Source: Candidatus Brocadiia bacterium
GTDB lineage: Bacteria > Planctomycetota > DG-23 > SLPQ01
Direction: 5' to 3'
Length of the DNA stretch: 32,030 bases
Assembly (NCBI GenBank): GCA_007131925.1
Contig: SLPQ01000079.1
Location: 1-32,030 of the forward strand
Under the pieces are notes generated by a model. That model saw only the letters and a list, made by a program, of their open reading frames with translations. It made no database searches and was not told the origin of the DNA. Each line of letters opens with the position of its first letter. Within the stretch, counting starts at the first letter, position 1. This document shows, piece by piece, positions 7,102 to 15,716 of the stretch. Both the position numbers and the translations under genes were made by a program.

Positions 7102-7175
7102 TGGCTGGGGAACTAGGATTCGAACCTAGACTACCTGATCCAGAGTCAGGCGTGCTACCATTGCACTATTCCCCA
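7102..7175 (-). tRNA. tRNA-Gln (anticodon CTG)
   Basis: Read on the minus strand, TGGGGAA pairs with TTCCCCA to form the acceptor stem, followed by discriminator G and an encoded CCA (7102-7104). The D arm contains GCAATGGTAGCAC, the anticodon stem is CCTGA/TCAGG around the loop CTCTGGA (anticodon CTG), and the T arm has GGTTCGAATCC. The U1-A72 pair is a tRNA-Gln hallmark. A good promoter lies directly upstream at 7194-7222. Confidence 0.95.
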
Positions 7176-7193
7176 GCGCTCTCTGCGAAGGAT

Positions 7194-7222
7194 AATATAA
7201 GGCATCGCCGCGCCCATGTCAA
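7194..7222 (-). promoter_or_regulatory. sigma70 promoter of tRNA-Gln
   Basis: Minus strand: perfect TTGACA (7217-7222), 17-bp spacer, TATATT (7194-7199, 5 of 6). Transcription should begin about 12 bases before the mature tRNA 5' end. Confidence 0.8.
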
Positions 7223-7265
7223 GGCGCGGCCCCTCTGCAGGCGCCTCCTGATGCACCCGGATGCG

Positions 7266-9968
7266 CTAAACCGTATCGAGATGCATGAGCGCCGCCTCGT
7301 CGTACTCCAGCCGTACGCTTGAAGGCATTCGCGCACACGACTCATCGACGACGATGAGAGTGTTTTCCTTTTCGATGTATGGCTCAGGCAGGTATACGCG
7401 CCGCTCAGGGCCGATCTTCCAGTGCCGGCCGACGTTTCGGCCGTTAAGCCAGACCTCTCCCTTCTCGAGCCCCTCGCACACCAGGACGAGCGGGCCGGGC
7501 GGCCCTGAGCAGTCAAAGGTGGTCCGCCAGGCTGCCGGCGTGCCCGGGGCTGCGCGGGGCGCGCCGCCCTGGAAGGTCGGCGCCTCAAGAGAAGCGAAAT
7601 GCCAAGGCCCCTTCACCGCCGATGCGTACTCATATGCCAATACCTTGACCGCGCGGCTTGTGCGCCTTGGAGGTTTTACGAAGAAGCCCAGCTCGATGAG
7701 ATTTCGGCCGGTGCTGAGCATCTCCGGCTCAAGCACCATGTCCAGCCGCGAGAGTGCCTCCCGTCCCCAATAGTAGGAGTGAAAATTGCGGTTGATAAAG
7801 AGCGCAGCCGGCTGGTCTACGTCCGACAGCCGCAGCACGGCTCCCTCCCCCTTCTTGACCTTGAAAACGATCGAAAGTGTCGCGGCAATCTCCCGCGCGT
7901 CACTCCAGAAGCTCTCCATCTGCCATGTATGAGCCAGCCTGCCGTCATAACCGCCGGACGTCCATTTGCGCTCGAGCCTCAGCACGCGACTATCGAGGAA
8001 GACCCCCTGGCGAAGGCCCTTTTTCTCGCCGAGCGCCAGCGTGTAATGTGCCCGGCCGAGGTTGTCCAGGAGGACGTGGAGGTCGTTTGCGCCTTTCCTG
8101 AGCTTGATGTCGACGGGCGAAGTGGTCGCGCCATCTCCCCTGCCGTACGTCCCGGACCGGGTACCGTTTACGAATACAGTGAGCCTGTCTTCGGCGTCAG
8201 CGAAAAGGAGTCGAGTCGTGCGGTCGGACTTCGACTCGACAGTCGTGTGGTACCAGCCGTAGCCTCCCGTATAGCCGAGCGACTCCGGCGGGGCAAACCC
8301 GCCCCGGCCGTCGTCGATGCGCTCTGCACCCTGCGGCACCCCCGAGGGCATGAGAGTTGTTTTCTGCCAGCGCGCGAGCGTCGGAGGCCGAGGCGCTGAG
8401 GGTGCCGGGCCGGCAGCGGCGTAATTTACCTTTCCGTTTGGAAAATACGTTACGACGTTGCCGCTGTCCCCTCGGACACCCACCTTTACCTGCTCTCCGT
8501 CGGCCTCGCCGGCAAAGCAGGGTCCCACCACTATGCGGTCATCCATAAACCACGTGCGCTCCGCCTGGTGCGTATTCATCACGGCGAGAAGGTTTGGAAA
8601 GTTGCCGAACCACACCTGCGCCTCCCGGCTCACGCCGCGGCGAAAGAGCCGCCCGCCCGCCGAGAGCACCGCCTCACTTTCGCGGGGGCCGTAGAGAAAG
8701 ACGAGCTTGCCCACCCCCATGGCCATCTGGCCCAGAAGTGAGAGGTTCGAGTAGTCGATGGTAAAGCCCGGCACCGGTGAAAAGTTGTATGGAAGCGCCA
8801 ACGCATCGCAGTCGCGAAAGGATACCTGCAGCTTTACACCTCCGGGAAGCTGCAGCTCGGTCTCGGCCCTCCCGGAGCGGTTGAAGACAAAGACGATATG
8901 CCCCTGGGGGCCCCTCCGCGCGAGTGTCTCGACGCCGCTGCCGGCGCGTGCGCGCCAGGATGCGGGCTCGCTTTCTGCGAAAAAGCTTTCGAGATTTGAT
9001 GCCAGTGTCGAGGCGAGTCCTGCAGCATAGTACTTGTCGGTGAGCGCGCCCGTCTCACTGACAGGCGCATCGTAGTCGTAGCTTGTCGTGATGTAATAGT
9101 CGGCGGCGCCGTTGGCGCGGCCTGGCCATGCATTGAAATTTGTCCCGCCGTGAAACATGTAATACGAGTACATCGCGCCGTGGGCGCTTGCCAGAAGCGA
9201 ATTGGCATGGACCTCGCGCGCGCTTCTTGCAGCAAGGGGCGCGCCATGGCCCCACACTCGAAAGCAGCCATCCCAGAACTCCGTTATAAGCTTTGGTGCG
9301 CCTGGCTGCACTCTGCTGAGCGCATCGACTGCCCTGTCGGGATTTTCCCAGCCATTCCAGCATTCGATTGCGCCCGGTGTCTTTTCAGAGCCGAAGTTGC
9401 AGGAGATTATGGGAACCTCTATGCCGAGATGCGCGAGCAGCCCGGAGCAGAACTCAAGATGCTCCCGGCCTCCAGGACGGTTGCGAAAGATGTACTCGTT
9501 TTCCGACTGTACGAGCAGGACGCGCCCGCCGCGTGTGACCTGCCGGCGCGCGATAATTGGTATGAGCACCTCCCACCAGCGCCGTATGCACTCATGGTAG
9601 GCGGCGTTGGCCGTACGCAGGGCTATACTGTCTCTGATATTCAGCCACGCCGGCAGTCCGCCGTTGTCCCACTCTGCGCAGATGTATGGCCCGGGGCGCA
9701 CGATGATCCAGAGGCCGAGATCTTCAGCCAGTGAGAGAAAGGCATCGAGATCCCGCTCCCCCTCAAAGTCGAAGTGCCCCTCGCGGCTCTCGTGGTAGTT
9801 CCACGCAACGTATGTGTCGAGCGTGTTGCAGCCTGCTCGCTTGAGCTTGAGGAGCCTGTCGCGCCATAGGCCCCGCGGCACACGGAAGTAATGCACCGCG
9901 CCGCCGACTATCCATATCCGGCGTCGCCCGATTATAAATGACCTGCCGTCGTAGCTGACCTCCGGCAT
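7266..9968 (-). CDS. beta-galactosidase, glycoside hydrolase family 35
   Basis: This 900-residue protein opens with the GH35 catalytic barrel: FIIGRRRIWIVGGAVHYFRVPRG, AGCNTLDTYVAWNYHE, RPGPYICAEWDNGGLPAWL. The acid/base is Glu158 in the Q-S-E-N-E-Y motif (the Glu after Asn, as in clan GH-A), and the nucleophile is Glu230 in ITEFWDG. MYSYYMFHGGTNF follows. The C-terminal half holds beta-sandwich and jelly-roll domains (YHTTVE, VFVNGTRSGTYGRG, GLEKGEVWLNGRNVGRHWKIGPE), as in plant-like and bacterial GH35 enzymes. ATG 9968 has AAGGGGGA upstream. There is no signal peptide, so the enzyme is probably cytoplasmic and acts on imported galactosides. It is longer than most bacterial GH35 proteins, and no sugar transporter lies next to it. 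Confidence 0.93.
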   Translation of the reverse strand: MPEVSYDGRSFIIGRRRIWIVGGAVHYFRVPRGLWRDRLLKLKRAGCNTLDTYVAWNYHESREGHFDFEGERDLDAFLSLAEDLGLWIIVRPGPYICAEWDNGGLPAWLNIRDSIALRTANAAYHECIRRWWEVLIPIIARRQVTRGGRVLLVQSENEYIFRNRPGGREHLEFCSGLLAHLGIEVPIISCNFGSEKTPGAIECWNGWENPDRAVDALSRVQPGAPKLITEFWDGCFRVWGHGAPLAARSAREVHANSLLASAHGAMYSYYMFHGGTNFNAWPGRANGAADYYITTSYDYDAPVSETGALTDKYYAAGLASTLASNLESFFAESEPASWRARAGSGVETLARRGPQGHIVFVFNRSGRAETELQLPGGVKLQVSFRDCDALALPYNFSPVPGFTIDYSNLSLLGQMAMGVGKLVFLYGPRESEAVLSAGGRLFRRGVSREAQVWFGNFPNLLAVMNTHQAERTWFMDDRIVVGPCFAGEADGEQVKVGVRGDSGNVVTYFPNGKVNYAAAGPAPSAPRPPTLARWQKTTLMPSGVPQGAERIDDGRGGFAPPESLGYTGGYGWYHTTVESKSDRTTRLLFADAEDRLTVFVNGTRSGTYGRGDGATTSPVDIKLRKGANDLHVLLDNLGRAHYTLALGEKKGLRQGVFLDSRVLRLERKWTSGGYDGRLAHTWQMESFWSDAREIAATLSIVFKVKKGEGAVLRLSDVDQPAALFINRNFHSYYWGREALSRLDMVLEPEMLSTGRNLIELGFFVKPPRRTSRAVKVLAYEYASAVKGPWHFASLEAPTFQGGAPRAAPGTPAAWRTTFDCSGPPGPLVLVCEGLEKGEVWLNGRNVGRHWKIGPERRVYLPEPYIEKENTLIVVDESCARMPSSVRLEYDEAALMHLDTV

Positions 9969-10296
9969 CGCTGTCCCCCTTGACCGCCCCCCGCGTGCAG
10001 GCGAAGATACCTTATAGTGCAGGATTGTCAAGGCGCAAAATGCCCCGTTGCGGCACTTGTAAAGCCAGCGCCGTTTCTGCCCCCCGTGGGCCCCATGCGA
10101 TGGCGTCCACGCCCTCATGGTGCGCCACCCGCGGACTTGTCCGCCGGTGATGCAGCGAGCGCTGGTTCCGCGCTCATCATTGCCATGATACTGCTGTGGC
10201 CGGCGTCGAGGCGCTCTGCGACAACCCCGGCATCAGATCAAGCCACGTGGCCGCGGTGGGCACGGGGGGCCGGGGCGACATCCGTTCCGGTTGTCT
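9969..10296. other. 328-bp intergenic region, no gene called
   Basis: This region separates two minus-strand genes. It contains the likely GH35 promoter (10004-10031). A short GC-biased minus-strand frame without a start codon (about 10105-10215) may be a gene remnant or chance. I see no RNA gene, repeat or terminator. Confidence 0.5.
10004..10031 (-). promoter_or_regulatory. candidate promoter of the GH35 gene
   Basis: Minus strand: perfect TTGACA (10026-10031), 16-bp spacer, TATCTT (10004-10009, 4 of 6). The leader to ATG 9968 would be about 30 nt. Confidence 0.5.
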
Positions 10297-10716
10297 TTAG
10301 TCCATGCGCAGCAGGCCCGCGATGAGGCCCACTATGAGGATCACGCCCACAAATGCGAGTATCACAACTGCCACCAGCGCGCCGAAAAAAAGCAGCGGCA
10401 CGATGACCAGAAGTCCCACAAACCAGCCCGCCAGGTAAGCCAGGTAGGTCCTGACGTCCACGGGCGATGCAGGCCAGCCATGCTGGGCAAGTATGCGCTG
10501 GCGACGCCCAGCCTTCCAGGTTGAAAGCCCCGCCAGCACAGCTGCCACTGCAAGTACCACCAGCAGAAACGGCAGCAGCTCCACGGCAATCGCCACCAGC
10601 AAAAGCAGCCCCAAAACGGCCAGAACCGTCCAGAGTATGTCCTGCCCTCTCCAGCCCGGCCCGCCCGATGGCTCCCGGTCGGGTCTGAAATCGACATGCA
10701 ATACTTCTTTTGCCAT
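10297..10716 (-). CDS. small integral membrane protein, unrecognised
   Basis: This 139-residue protein has a short soluble N-terminus (MAKEVLHVDFRPDREPSGGPGW), two close hydrophobic segments at about 27-66, a basic loop with WKAGRRQRILAQHGW, and two further membrane segments at about 93-137 ending LIAGLLRMD. I recognise no family or motif. ATG 10716 lacks a clear ribosome-binding site. A TATGAT (10725-10730, minus strand) lies only about 8 bp upstream, so the message may be nearly leaderless. It stands alone between the GH35 gene and divergent serS. Confidence 0.75.
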   Translation of the reverse strand: MAKEVLHVDFRPDREPSGGPGWRGQDILWTVLAVLGLLLLVAIAVELLPFLLVVLAVAAVLAGLSTWKAGRRQRILAQHGWPASPVDVRTYLAYLAGWFVGLLVIVPLLFFGALVAVVILAFVGVILIVGLIAGLLRMD

Positions 10717-11025
10717 ACTAAAGCATCATACAGACGGGCCACCAAAATGCCTGTTCTTTTCCCGCATGCACAATACAGAAACTGTCGCGGCATTTCCAGC
10801 CATGTTTGCTGTGCCGCTTGAGCTTTTCACCTTTCAGCAGAGCGCGAGGCCCCTGGTAATGTCTTTATATGTGTTTTGGGAAGGACGATCCTCGCATTGC
10901 TGATGGCGAGATCGAGCCCCTTTGGGGTTGACATGCCGCCTGCCGCCCAATAGAGTTTGCAGGGCTGCCGGTGATGGATCTGTCCGGCTCTTACTTCAGC
11001 CTTTTGCGAATACCCGAGAGATGAG
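10717..11025. other. 309-bp divergent intergenic region upstream of serS
   Basis: It holds the serS promoter (10928-10956) and a possible -10 for the minus-strand membrane protein. I looked for a T-box leader, which serS genes sometimes carry, and found no AGGGTGG-type antiterminator motif. No other RNA gene or ORF stands out. Confidence 0.5.
10928..10956 (+). promoter_or_regulatory. sigma70 promoter of serS
   Basis: Perfect TTGACA (10928-10933), 17-bp spacer, TAGAGT (10951-10956, 4 of 6). The leader would be about 63 nt. Confidence 0.6.
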
Positions 11026-12300
11026 ATGCTTGACCTTGCTTTTATCCGTGAAAACCCCGAGCGCGTCAGCAGGGCCGCCGCCGACAAGGGCGAGAAGGCC
11101 GACGTGCGCGCGATCATAGACATGGACCGGCGGCGCAGGGAGATTCTCAAGGAGTCGGAGTCTCTGCGTGCCCGCAGAAATGAGGTCTCCAGAGAGATCG
11201 GCGCCAAGAGGTCCGGCGGCCATGACGCAGAAGCACTCATCACCGAGATGCGCGGCGTCGGTGAGCGCATAAAAGCACTGGAGACGGAGCTTTCCGACAT
11301 CGAAGAGCGCCTCGGTGAGGCGCTTTTGTGGGTTCCAAACATCCCGGCCGCGGACGTGCCTGTAGGTGCCGATGAATCCGCAAACGAAGAAGTGAGACGC
11401 TGGGGAGATGCCGGGGAGCTTGGCTTTCCCGCGCAGCCTCACTGGGAGATAGCGCCGAGTCTCGGCCTTATAGACTTTGCACGCGCATCGAAGATGGCAG
11501 GGTCAGGCTTTGCCCTCTTTACAGGCGCGGGGGCGAGGCTCCAGCGCGCGCTGATATCATTCATGCTTGACATGCACACGCGCGAGCACGGCTATCGCGA
11601 GGTGCTTCCGCCGTATCTTGCCACCCGCGACTGCATGGTGGGCACGGGCCAGCTGCCCAAGCTTGAAGACGACATGTACAGGACGGTTTCGGACGCCCTT
11701 TTTCTCATACCCACAGCGGAGGTTCCGCTGACGAACTTTTTTCGTGACGAGGAGATATCGCTGGTGGACATGCCGGTGCGTCTGACCGCCTACACGGCTT
11801 GTTTCCGGCGGGAGGCCGGCTCCTATGGAAAGGACACGCGCGGGCTTGTCAGGGTGCACCAGTTCGACAAGGTGGAGATGGTGAAGTTCGTGGAGGCGGA
11901 CAAGTCGTACGATGAGCTGGAGAGCCTGCTGGGGGATGCCGAGGATGTCCTCAGGGCGCTGGGGCTGCCGTACAGGGTGCTCAAGCTCTGCACGGGGGAT
12001 CTTTCCTTTGCGGCTGCCAAGTGCTACGATATCGAGGTATGGAGTGCAGGTGTCGGCAGGTGGCTGGAGGTCTCGTCCTGCAGCAATTTCGAGGATTTCC
12101 AGGCGCGCCGGGCAAACATCCGTTACCGAGATGAAAAGGGCGCTCTGCGGTATGCACATACTCTCAACGGCTCCGGTGTCGCACTGCCGCGCACTATGAT
12201 CGCCATCCTCGAAAACTACCAGAACCCCGACGGCTCGGTTACGGTGCCGGAGGTCTTGAGGCCATACATGGGCGGTGCTTCGGCGATCACTCGGGAGTGA
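11026..12300 (+). CDS. serS: serine--tRNA ligase
   Basis: This 424-residue class II synthetase charges tRNA-Ser. Residues 1-105 form the long N-terminal coiled-coil arm that grips the tRNA variable arm ([14 protein letters not shown], then charged heptads). The catalytic core has motif 1 ([30 protein letters not shown]), the serine-binding T-A-E-V-P loop, motif 2 ([28 protein letters not shown]) and motif 3 ([19 protein letters not shown]). Length and order are standard. ATG 11026 has GAGAG just upstream. The gene has its own promoter and ends inside an intrinsic terminator hairpin, so it is probably monocistronic. Confidence 0.97.
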   Translation: MLDLAFIRENPERVSRAAADKGEKADVRAIIDMDRRRREILKESESLRARRNEVSREIGAKRSGGHDAEALITEMRGVGERIKALETELSDIEERLGEALLWVPNIPAADVPVGADESANEEVRRWGDAGELGFPAQPHWEIAPSLGLIDFARASKMAGSGFALFTGAGARLQRALISFMLDMHTREHGYREVLPPYLATRDCMVGTGQLPKLEDDMYRTVSDALFLIPTAEVPLTNFFRDEEISLVDMPVRLTAYTACFRREAGSYGKDTRGLVRVHQFDKVEMVKFVEADKSYDELESLLGDAEDVLRALGLPYRVLKLCTGDLSFAAAKCYDIEVWSAGVGRWLEVSSCSNFEDFQARRANIRYRDEKGALRYAHTLNGSGVALPRTMIAILENYQNPDGSVTVPEVLRPYMGGASAITRE

Positions 12301-12318
12301 TGGTCGAAGTGTTTTTTT
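12278..12318 (+). terminator. intrinsic terminator overlapping the serS stop
   Basis: CTTCG (12278-12282) pairs with CGAAG (12305-12309), and ATCACT (12286-12291) with AGTGAT (12296-12301) around a CGGG loop; a small imperfect inner loop joins the two stems. Seven T residues follow at 12312-12318. The stop codon TGA 12298-12300 lies inside the stem. Confidence 0.8.
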
Positions 12319-12326
12319 GCGAAATA

Positions 12327-12355
12327 TTGCCATGCGGACCGGTGTCGGTCATAAT
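12327..12355 (+). promoter_or_regulatory. sigma70 promoter of the outer-membrane-type protein gene
   Basis: TTGCCA (12327-12332, 5 of 6), 17-bp spacer, CATAAT (12350-12355, 5 of 6). It lies just after the serS terminator and 75 bp before the start codon. Confidence 0.65.
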
Positions 12356-12429
12356 GGCGCACTCGCGAGAGTCAATGCGGCGGACGCGGTGTCTGTCGAT
12401 TGAAGCAAAGCGGAAAAGGAGGGCTTTTT

Positions 12430-13281
12430 ATGAAGCAAATGGCAATCGTCGTATGCGCGGTGCTCGTGCTTGCCTGCGCGGGCTTCGCCCAGGAGGGACA
12501 GCCGGTCGGGGCAGCCGGGCCTGAAAACCTGCACGCCGAGACCGGTCTCGGATGGATGATGCTGCCGGGTGAGCCCAGCTCTACCGGGATCGCCTATGGC
12601 GCGGTCAACTACGGCTTTGCGGTATCGGACATAATCGGCCTGGGAGGCCAGGTCGGCGGCAGATTCGCAGCACGCCAGAATGACCCTGACTGGACATTCT
12701 CGGCGGGAGTTTTCCAGCGCGACGTAAGGATCGGCACCACGGATACGGCCTGGGCCATCCAGGGCATCTATCAGAACACCTGGGCAAAGGCCGACCTTAT
12801 CAGCCTCAAGCCGACCTTCGGCGTGGAGGTCAGCGACCACGACTATCTCCTCCTTACCGGTGTGTGGGGCCTCAATGATGAGAGAGTCTCGCGTCGCCGG
12901 GTGCGCCGCACACAGCAGCCCGTCGATCAGGCGATGGTGATCTGGGGCGCTGAGTGGACAGATGAGTTTCGCACGGAGATCGGCGCTGGATTTGAGTTCC
13001 AGGACCTCGATGAATGGGTCCTCGGCGTGCACACAGGTTACATGCTCGATACGATCACCAGCCTGAACTGGACCGGTATGTTTGACTTCGCAGGAAATTA
13101 CTACACCGCAGTGGCGCTTGGCTTCGACATCGGCGGCACAGGCCGCAACGCCACGTTCAACAATATCCGCCGCGACGGCATGGACGATTATACGCCGTTC
13201 CCGATCAGCGGGCTGCCCGTCATATCATACCAGACCCAGGACAGGCCCCCCCGGGGTGCAGTGCCACTCAACGGATTCTGA
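12430..13281 (+). CDS. exported protein, probable outer-membrane beta-barrel, unrecognised
   Basis: The 283-residue product has a clear signal peptide (MKQMAIVVCAVLVLACAGFA, probable cleavage before Gln21). The body alternates polar and hydrophobic residues with many aromatic and Gly residues (YGAVNYGFAVSDIIGLGGQVGG, FSAGVFQRDVRIG, AWAIQGIYQNTW, EIGAGFEF, YYTAVALGFDIGG), suggesting about eight to ten strands. It ends in Phe, as many outer-membrane barrels do. ATG 12430 has an ideal AAGGAGGG six bases upstream, and the gene has its own good promoter, so expression may be high. A VLAC stretch could suggest a lipoprotein, but Leu at -2 makes that less likely. I recognise no family. Confidence 0.75.
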   Translation: MKQMAIVVCAVLVLACAGFAQEGQPVGAAGPENLHAETGLGWMMLPGEPSSTGIAYGAVNYGFAVSDIIGLGGQVGGRFAARQNDPDWTFSAGVFQRDVRIGTTDTAWAIQGIYQNTWAKADLISLKPTFGVEVSDHDYLLLTGVWGLNDERVSRRRVRRTQQPVDQAMVIWGAEWTDEFRTEIGAGFEFQDLDEWVLGVHTGYMLDTITSLNWTGMFDFAGNYYTAVALGFDIGGTGRNATFNNIRRDGMDDYTPFPISGLPVISYQTQDRPPRGAVPLNGF

Positions 13282-13311
13282 CAAGCCACGCATGCGTACA
13301 AGAGTGCGAGC

Positions 13312-13341
13312 GAGGGGCCGCGGTGGATGCCGCGGCCCCTC
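13312..13341. terminator. 12-bp perfect GC hairpin between convergent genes
   Basis: GAGGGGCCGCGG (13312-13323) and its exact complement (13330-13341) flank a six-base loop, between the end of the exported-protein gene and the end of the MFS gene. Neither side has a T-run, so it could stop transcription both ways only weakly, or act as an RNA-stabilising end. Confidence 0.5.
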
Positions 13342-13360
13342 ATGCACTTGGGCGCCCTTC

Positions 13361-14686
13361 TCACGCGACAATATCGCTTCGCATCGTGCGGCGTGGGTCG
13401 GCTGTTGACGCAAACATCACGCCGGCAGCGAGCGCCAGGATGATGCCGGCTGCAAATGGCAGAGTGTAGCTGAAGCTGTCCGCCATCCACCCGCCGAAAA
13501 AAGGGGCTGCCACAAACGGCAGACCTACCAGGTGATCTATGCTTACATACGAGGGACGCCTCTCGAGAGGGGCAAGCTCGAGCACGTAGTTTCCCCTTCC
13601 CAGCCAGAATGACATGTGGGAAATGGTGGCCAGGGCGTAGGCGAGGTAAAATCCCCAGACGCTCTGCGCCAGGAGTGCCGTGGTTATAGCTGCTGCGGAG
13701 ACAAAAGAGCCGCCCGCCAGCACCACCCTGTATCCTACGCGGTCGCCGAGCGGGCCAACCAGAAGCGAGCTGGCCGCCCTTGCCAGCATAGTCACCATGG
13801 CGAGCTTGACCGTAAGCATGGCTGCCTCGGCAGCACCCAGTACCGAAACAGCCCGCATGGCGAAAAACGACGGCGCAGCCACCATCGACACCCCCTGCAC
13901 GCACCTGCACAGAAGGTAGCGCTTGAGCGCACCGTCCGCGCGCACCACTGACCACAGCCCCGTGAAGTGGTCGCGCATGGATCTGCTCACACGCTCTATC
14001 GGCGCCGGTGCCTCTTTGAGGAAGAAAAGCGGGGTGTAGGAGATCATCAGCGCAACGAAGCACCCGGCAAAGAGCGCCCCGTAGTTCGCCGGGTATGCCA
14101 GCCGCGCGACCAGCGGCGAGCCCACCAGAAGCACCACGAACCCCAGCACGCCCCCGATCCCCTCCCTTATGCCGAAGAGAAGCCCCCTGCGCCGCACCGG
14201 TATGGTCTTTGCAACAAACTCCTGCCACACCGGGTATACAAGCCCGATGTCAAACTGGTAGACAAACATAAGTCCCATAAAAAGATATATCGCTGCGACG
14301 GGGTGCCCCCGCGTGACCATGGCGGTGACCGCGCCCATGAAAAGCCATGGCAGCCGTTCCAGAAGTGCAAACAGAAGAAGCGGCCCTTTCAGCAGTGCGC
14401 GGCCCTCGGCCAGCTTCGCGGTAAGCAGCTGCGGCATTATAAAGCACGACACCATCACCAGCGGCAGCAGACCCACGAGCCGGTTTGCCCATGCAGAGAG
14501 CCCCGCCACCTCAGCGGTGTCCCTGATGAAGCCGGGCAGGATTGTCTCAGGCTGTGCAAGCGCAATGCCCACCGAGTAAAAAACCCCGTCCGCGACGTGT
14601 AGCCAGAGGTTGCGCTTCCAGTTTGCAAGCACAAATGCATTGTAATGCTCGACGGTGCCGGAAGGCCTATCGGGCGGGGCGGGCAT
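13361..14686 (-). CDS. major facilitator superfamily permease
   Basis: This 441-residue protein has about 12 hydrophobic segments in two halves joined by a cytoplasmic loop near 235-260 (KEAPAPIERVSRSMRDHF). Basic loops after helices 4 and 8-9 (KTIPVRRRGLLFGIREG; GPLGDRVGYRVVL) match the MFS A-type motifs. The N-terminus (EHYNAFVLANWKRNLWLHVADGVFYSVGIAL) resembles uncharacterised MFS proteins with a leading amphipathic region. The substrate is unknown. ATG 14686 has a GGAG about eight bases upstream. It follows the LolA-like gene by 26 nt, so the two are probably co-transcribed. Confidence 0.85.
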   Translation of the reverse strand: MPAPPDRPSGTVEHYNAFVLANWKRNLWLHVADGVFYSVGIALAQPETILPGFIRDTAEVAGLSAWANRLVGLLPLVMVSCFIMPQLLTAKLAEGRALLKGPLLLFALLERLPWLFMGAVTAMVTRGHPVAAIYLFMGLMFVYQFDIGLVYPVWQEFVAKTIPVRRRGLLFGIREGIGGVLGFVVLLVGSPLVARLAYPANYGALFAGCFVALMISYTPLFFLKEAPAPIERVSRSMRDHFTGLWSVVRADGALKRYLLCRCVQGVSMVAAPSFFAMRAVSVLGAAEAAMLTVKLAMVTMLARAASSLLVGPLGDRVGYRVVLAGGSFVSAAAITTALLAQSVWGFYLAYALATISHMSFWLGRGNYVLELAPLERRPSYVSIDHLVGLPFVAAPFFGGWMADSFSYTLPFAAGIILALAAGVMFASTADPRRTMRSDIVA

Positions 14687-14712
14687 CTTATGTCTCCGGT
14701 GGCTCGGTTAAG

Positions 14713-15510
14713 CTACCCGCCTGTAAGCTCTGCTATAGCCCAGTCGGTGCGGTCCACGACCTGGGCGCCATCCGGCGGAGTGTATTCGAAGGCGTCTTCG
14801 CCGGGGGTGAAGTTCACCTCGATATCTGTAATGTCAATGGCCAAGAGCGGCCTGCCGCCGTCGCGGCCCATCTCGATGCGCCTCGGCAGAAAGGTCCTGG
14901 CGTCTATGCGCAGCCTGACGACGCTGTAAAAGTCGATGACCCCCGCCGGCAAGGCATCATCGCCGCTAGTGTACTCATCTCTGAGCGACCCGCTCAGCAC
15001 ATGCACCTCTTCGCCGTCAGGTCCTGACACCTCGGCCCTGTCGAACTCCACCAGTCGAGCTACACCCGCAAGGTCAAATACGAAGTTTGAGCCGATCACG
15101 CCGGGGGCGGCATATTCCTGGCGCCTCGCGCCGAGCTCCTCCTCGACGCGCGAGACATCTATCCTGCCGACAATAGGCCCCACCGGGGTGGCCTGCTCGT
15201 GCCAGAGGACCCCGCCTGAGATGACCTGCAGCGAGCGAAAGGAATTGGTATTGATGGTCGTGACTATCTCGGCGCGCTCGTCACCGGCGGGGCTTGCCAT
15301 GATGTCGATGGTGCTTGAAAACTCGCTCGGATAGCTGGAGACCATTTCCATGCTCGCCCTTATCGTGCCGGCGGCGGTGATAGCTGCCTGCGCGCGCGTC
15401 AGGACTTCCGGTGCGCTCATCCGGGGGGCCGCACCTTCTGGTGCAGACGTGTCGGCTGAGGCGCCGAATGAGAGTGCCAATGCCAGAAACAGGCCTGCCC
15501 TGAGTCTCAA
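14713..15510 (-). CDS. LolA-like periplasmic protein (outer-membrane lipoprotein-sorting fold)
   Basis: The 265-residue product starts at TTG 15510, with an ideal AGGAGG six bases upstream. Residues 1-19 form a signal peptide (LFLALALSFGASA). The rest resembles LolA/LppX-fold proteins of the DUF2092 or sorting-protein type: an early helix with LTRAQAAITAAGTIRASMEM, repeated beta strands, IDARTFLPRRIEMG, LLAIDITDIEVN, and the family ending F-E-Y-T-P-P-D-G-A-Q-V-V-D. Such proteins carry hydrophobic ligands in a half-barrel. There is no lipobox. It precedes an MFS permease in a likely operon with its own promoter. True LolA identity is uncertain, because no LolB or LolCDE is nearby. Confidence 0.7.
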   Translation of the reverse strand: MRLRAGLFLALALSFGASADTSAPEGAAPRMSAPEVLTRAQAAITAAGTIRASMEMVSSYPSEFSSTIDIMASPAGDERAEIVTTINTNSFRSLQVISGGVLWHEQATPVGPIVGRIDVSRVEEELGARRQEYAAPGVIGSNFVFDLAGVARLVEFDRAEVSGPDGEEVHVLSGSLRDEYTSGDDALPAGVIDFYSVVRLRIDARTFLPRRIEMGRDGGRPLLAIDITDIEVNFTPGEDAFEYTPPDGAQVVDRTDWAIAELTGG

Positions 15511-15551
15511 ATCATATCCTCCTTTAAGATCACAATGGCCCCAGGCGCCGC

Positions 15552-15567
15552 CCGAAGTCAGCTTCGG
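15552..15567. repeat. small hairpin in the leader of the LolA-like gene
   Basis: CCGAAG and CTTCGG flank a TCAG loop. The hairpin lies between the promoter (15583-15610) and the start codon, so it would form in the 5' untranslated RNA. Its function is unknown. Confidence 0.4.
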
Positions 15568-15582
15568 TCCACCAGCCTGCTT

Positions 15583-15610
15583 ACCATAAGAAAATACATC
15601 CGCCGGTCAA
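15583..15610 (-). promoter_or_regulatory. sigma70 promoter of the LolA-like/MFS operon
   Basis: Minus strand: TTGACC (15605-15610, 5 of 6), 16-bp spacer, TATGGT (15583-15588, 4 of 6). The leader is about 65 nt. Confidence 0.55.
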
Positions 15611-15716
15611 GCCACCGGGCACGTTCCCCGGGCTTCAAAGAGGCGGGACTCTTCGACTATATCCACCTGTGACTGCTTTTCCGGATGAGCGCGCGCTGGT
15701 GCGGCGCACAGATAAG

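Noticed and set aside
9969-10118. 50-residue N-terminal extension of the GH35 protein
   Set aside because: The region contains the predicted promoter and no protein-like sequence; ATG 9968 has a strong ribosome-binding site and begins the catalytic barrel.
10717-11025. T-box riboswitch upstream of serS
   Set aside because: No AGGGTGG-type T-box sequence or specifier-loop pattern was found, and a plain promoter explains the region.
13312-13341. Classical bidirectional intrinsic terminator
   Set aside because: The stem is perfect but neither side has a T-run, so it is listed only with moderate confidence.
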